A stretch of DNA of 64,000 nt from Belnapia sp. F-4-1 (GTDB lineage Bacteria; Pseudomonadota; Alphaproteobacteria; Acetobacterales; Acetobacteraceae): contig NZ_KN676113.1 of NCBI RefSeq assembly GCF_000802185.1, positions 2,828,856 through 2,892,855 on the forward strand, read 5' to 3'. How positions within the stretch are numbered: position 1 is the first letter of the stretch; each line of letters opens with the position of its first letter. The notes beneath the pieces are model-generated. The model saw only the letters and a program-made list of their open reading frames with translations. It did not search any database and was not told the origin of the DNA. A program made the translations under genes and the position numbers. Of the stretch, positions 63,563-64,000 are shown one piece after another.

Positions 63563-63922
63563 ATGCCGGGCCGCCTTTCCCGGCTGACCAAGCGCCGCGA
63601 ATTCCTCCGGGTCGCCAGCCGGGGCCGGAAGGCCGCGCGCCCTTCCCTGGTGTTGCAGGCCCTGCCGCAGCCCGAAGGGCCGCTGCGCCTCGGCTTCACC
63701 GCCACCAAGAAGATCGGCAATGCCGTCATCCGCAACCGCGCCAAGCGCCGGCTGCGGGAGGCGGCGCGGCTGACCTTGGCAAGCTTGGCTTTGGGCGAGG
63801 CCCCGCCGCAGGGCTGGGACCTCGTGCTCATCGCCCGCGACGGGACCGGCGCCCGCCCCTGGGACAAATTGCTCGCCGACCTGCGCGGCGCCCTTCGCCA
63901 AGCCGGCGTGACGCCCGAATGA
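63563..63922 (+). CDS. rnpA: RnpA, ribonuclease P protein component
   Basis: 119 residues. The basic protein subunit of RNase P, which with the RNA trims tRNA 5' ends. N-terminal LTKRREFLRVASRGRK, and the RNR motif in TKKIGNAVIRNRAKRRLREA. The stop overlaps the yidD start (ATGA). Confidence 0.96.
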   Translation: MPGRLSRLTKRREFLRVASRGRKAARPSLVLQALPQPEGPLRLGFTATKKIGNAVIRNRAKRRLREAARLTLASLALGEAPPQGWDLVLIARDGTGARPWDKLLADLRGALRQAGVTPE

Positions 63923-64000
63923 GCGCCGCCGAAACCGCGCTGAAGGGTGCCGTCCTCGCCTATCAATGGACGCTGCGGCCGGTGCTCGGCTGCAATTGCC
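63919..64000 (+). CDS. yidD: YidD, membrane protein insertion efficiency factor, N-terminal part
   Basis: The first 27 codons are visible before the window ends. AYQWTLRPVLGCNC matches the conserved YidD start (YQ-x-hydrophobic-P-x-G-x-NC). The gene overlaps rnpA by four bases. The full protein (usually about 70-90 residues) helps YidC insert membrane proteins. Confidence 0.9.
   Translation, partial: MSAAETALKGAVLAYQWTLRPVLGCNC

Overview
The window is high-GC alphaproteobacterial chromosome. The best fit is the Acetobacteraceae (a Roseomonas- or Belnapia-like genus). This is inferred from very high GC, the aroA-cmk-rpsA order with a CP4-like (class II) AroA, the alphaproteobacterial FYDLN-acid (TIGR02300) protein, a TctC-type binding protein, 3-hydroxybutyrate metabolism and GTG starts. 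No rRNA, tRNA, CRISPR array, insertion sequence or prophage was recognised.

Layout. 1-5.6 kb: the 3' end of argJ; a Phd/VapC-type toxin-antitoxin pair; a class III aminotransferase; leuC-leuD with a class A beta-lactamase translationally coupled behind leuD. 5.8-8.9 kb: an MFS exporter, a TctC-type binding protein and an enoyl-CoA hydratase. 8.9-17 kb: housekeeping genes (rpsA, cmk, aroA on minus; TIGR02300, recF, gyrB on plus). 17.2-33.8 kb: a type I secretion locus with HlyD-type adaptor, PrtD-type ABC exporter and a 4,498-residue putative substrate. That substrate is built of CBM-like, Ig-like/He_PIG, malectin-like, sorbosone-dehydrogenase-like propeller and CBM6 modules. No RTX repeats and no TolC gene were seen. 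33.8-34.8 kb: an AT-richer gene-poor stretch. 36-39.7 kb: a tightly coupled copper-handling operon (DUF2946, SCO1, PCu(A)C, YcnI/DUF1775, CopC-CopD-YtkA fusion). 39.7-46.8 kb: a cytochrome c, an orphan family 5 binding protein, a GT14 glycosyltransferase with an FkbM methyltransferase, an SDR, an M23 peptidase and xseA. 46.8-51.5 kb: purD, a fused TRAP permease, an HdeD-like membrane protein and an HNH endonuclease. 51.7-59.8 kb: an esterase, gluQ, coaA, a GH16-like protein with an altered catalytic motif, a DUF4336 protein, panC, a frameshifted unknown gene, an RlmI-like methyltransferase and DUF3293. 59.8-64 kb: patatin plus 3-hydroxybutyrate dehydrogenase, a Lpd-like flavoprotein, and rpmH-rnpA-yidD running off the end.

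How the genes work together. The 17-34 kb locus looks like a dedicated export system for a giant, carbohydrate-binding surface or matrix protein; it is the most unusual content. The copper operon would move copper in the periplasm towards cytochrome oxidase. coaA and panC both serve coenzyme A synthesis. The patatin/dehydrogenase pair points to polyhydroxybutyrate turnover. All functions are inferred from sequence motifs and family knowledge; no database search was run.
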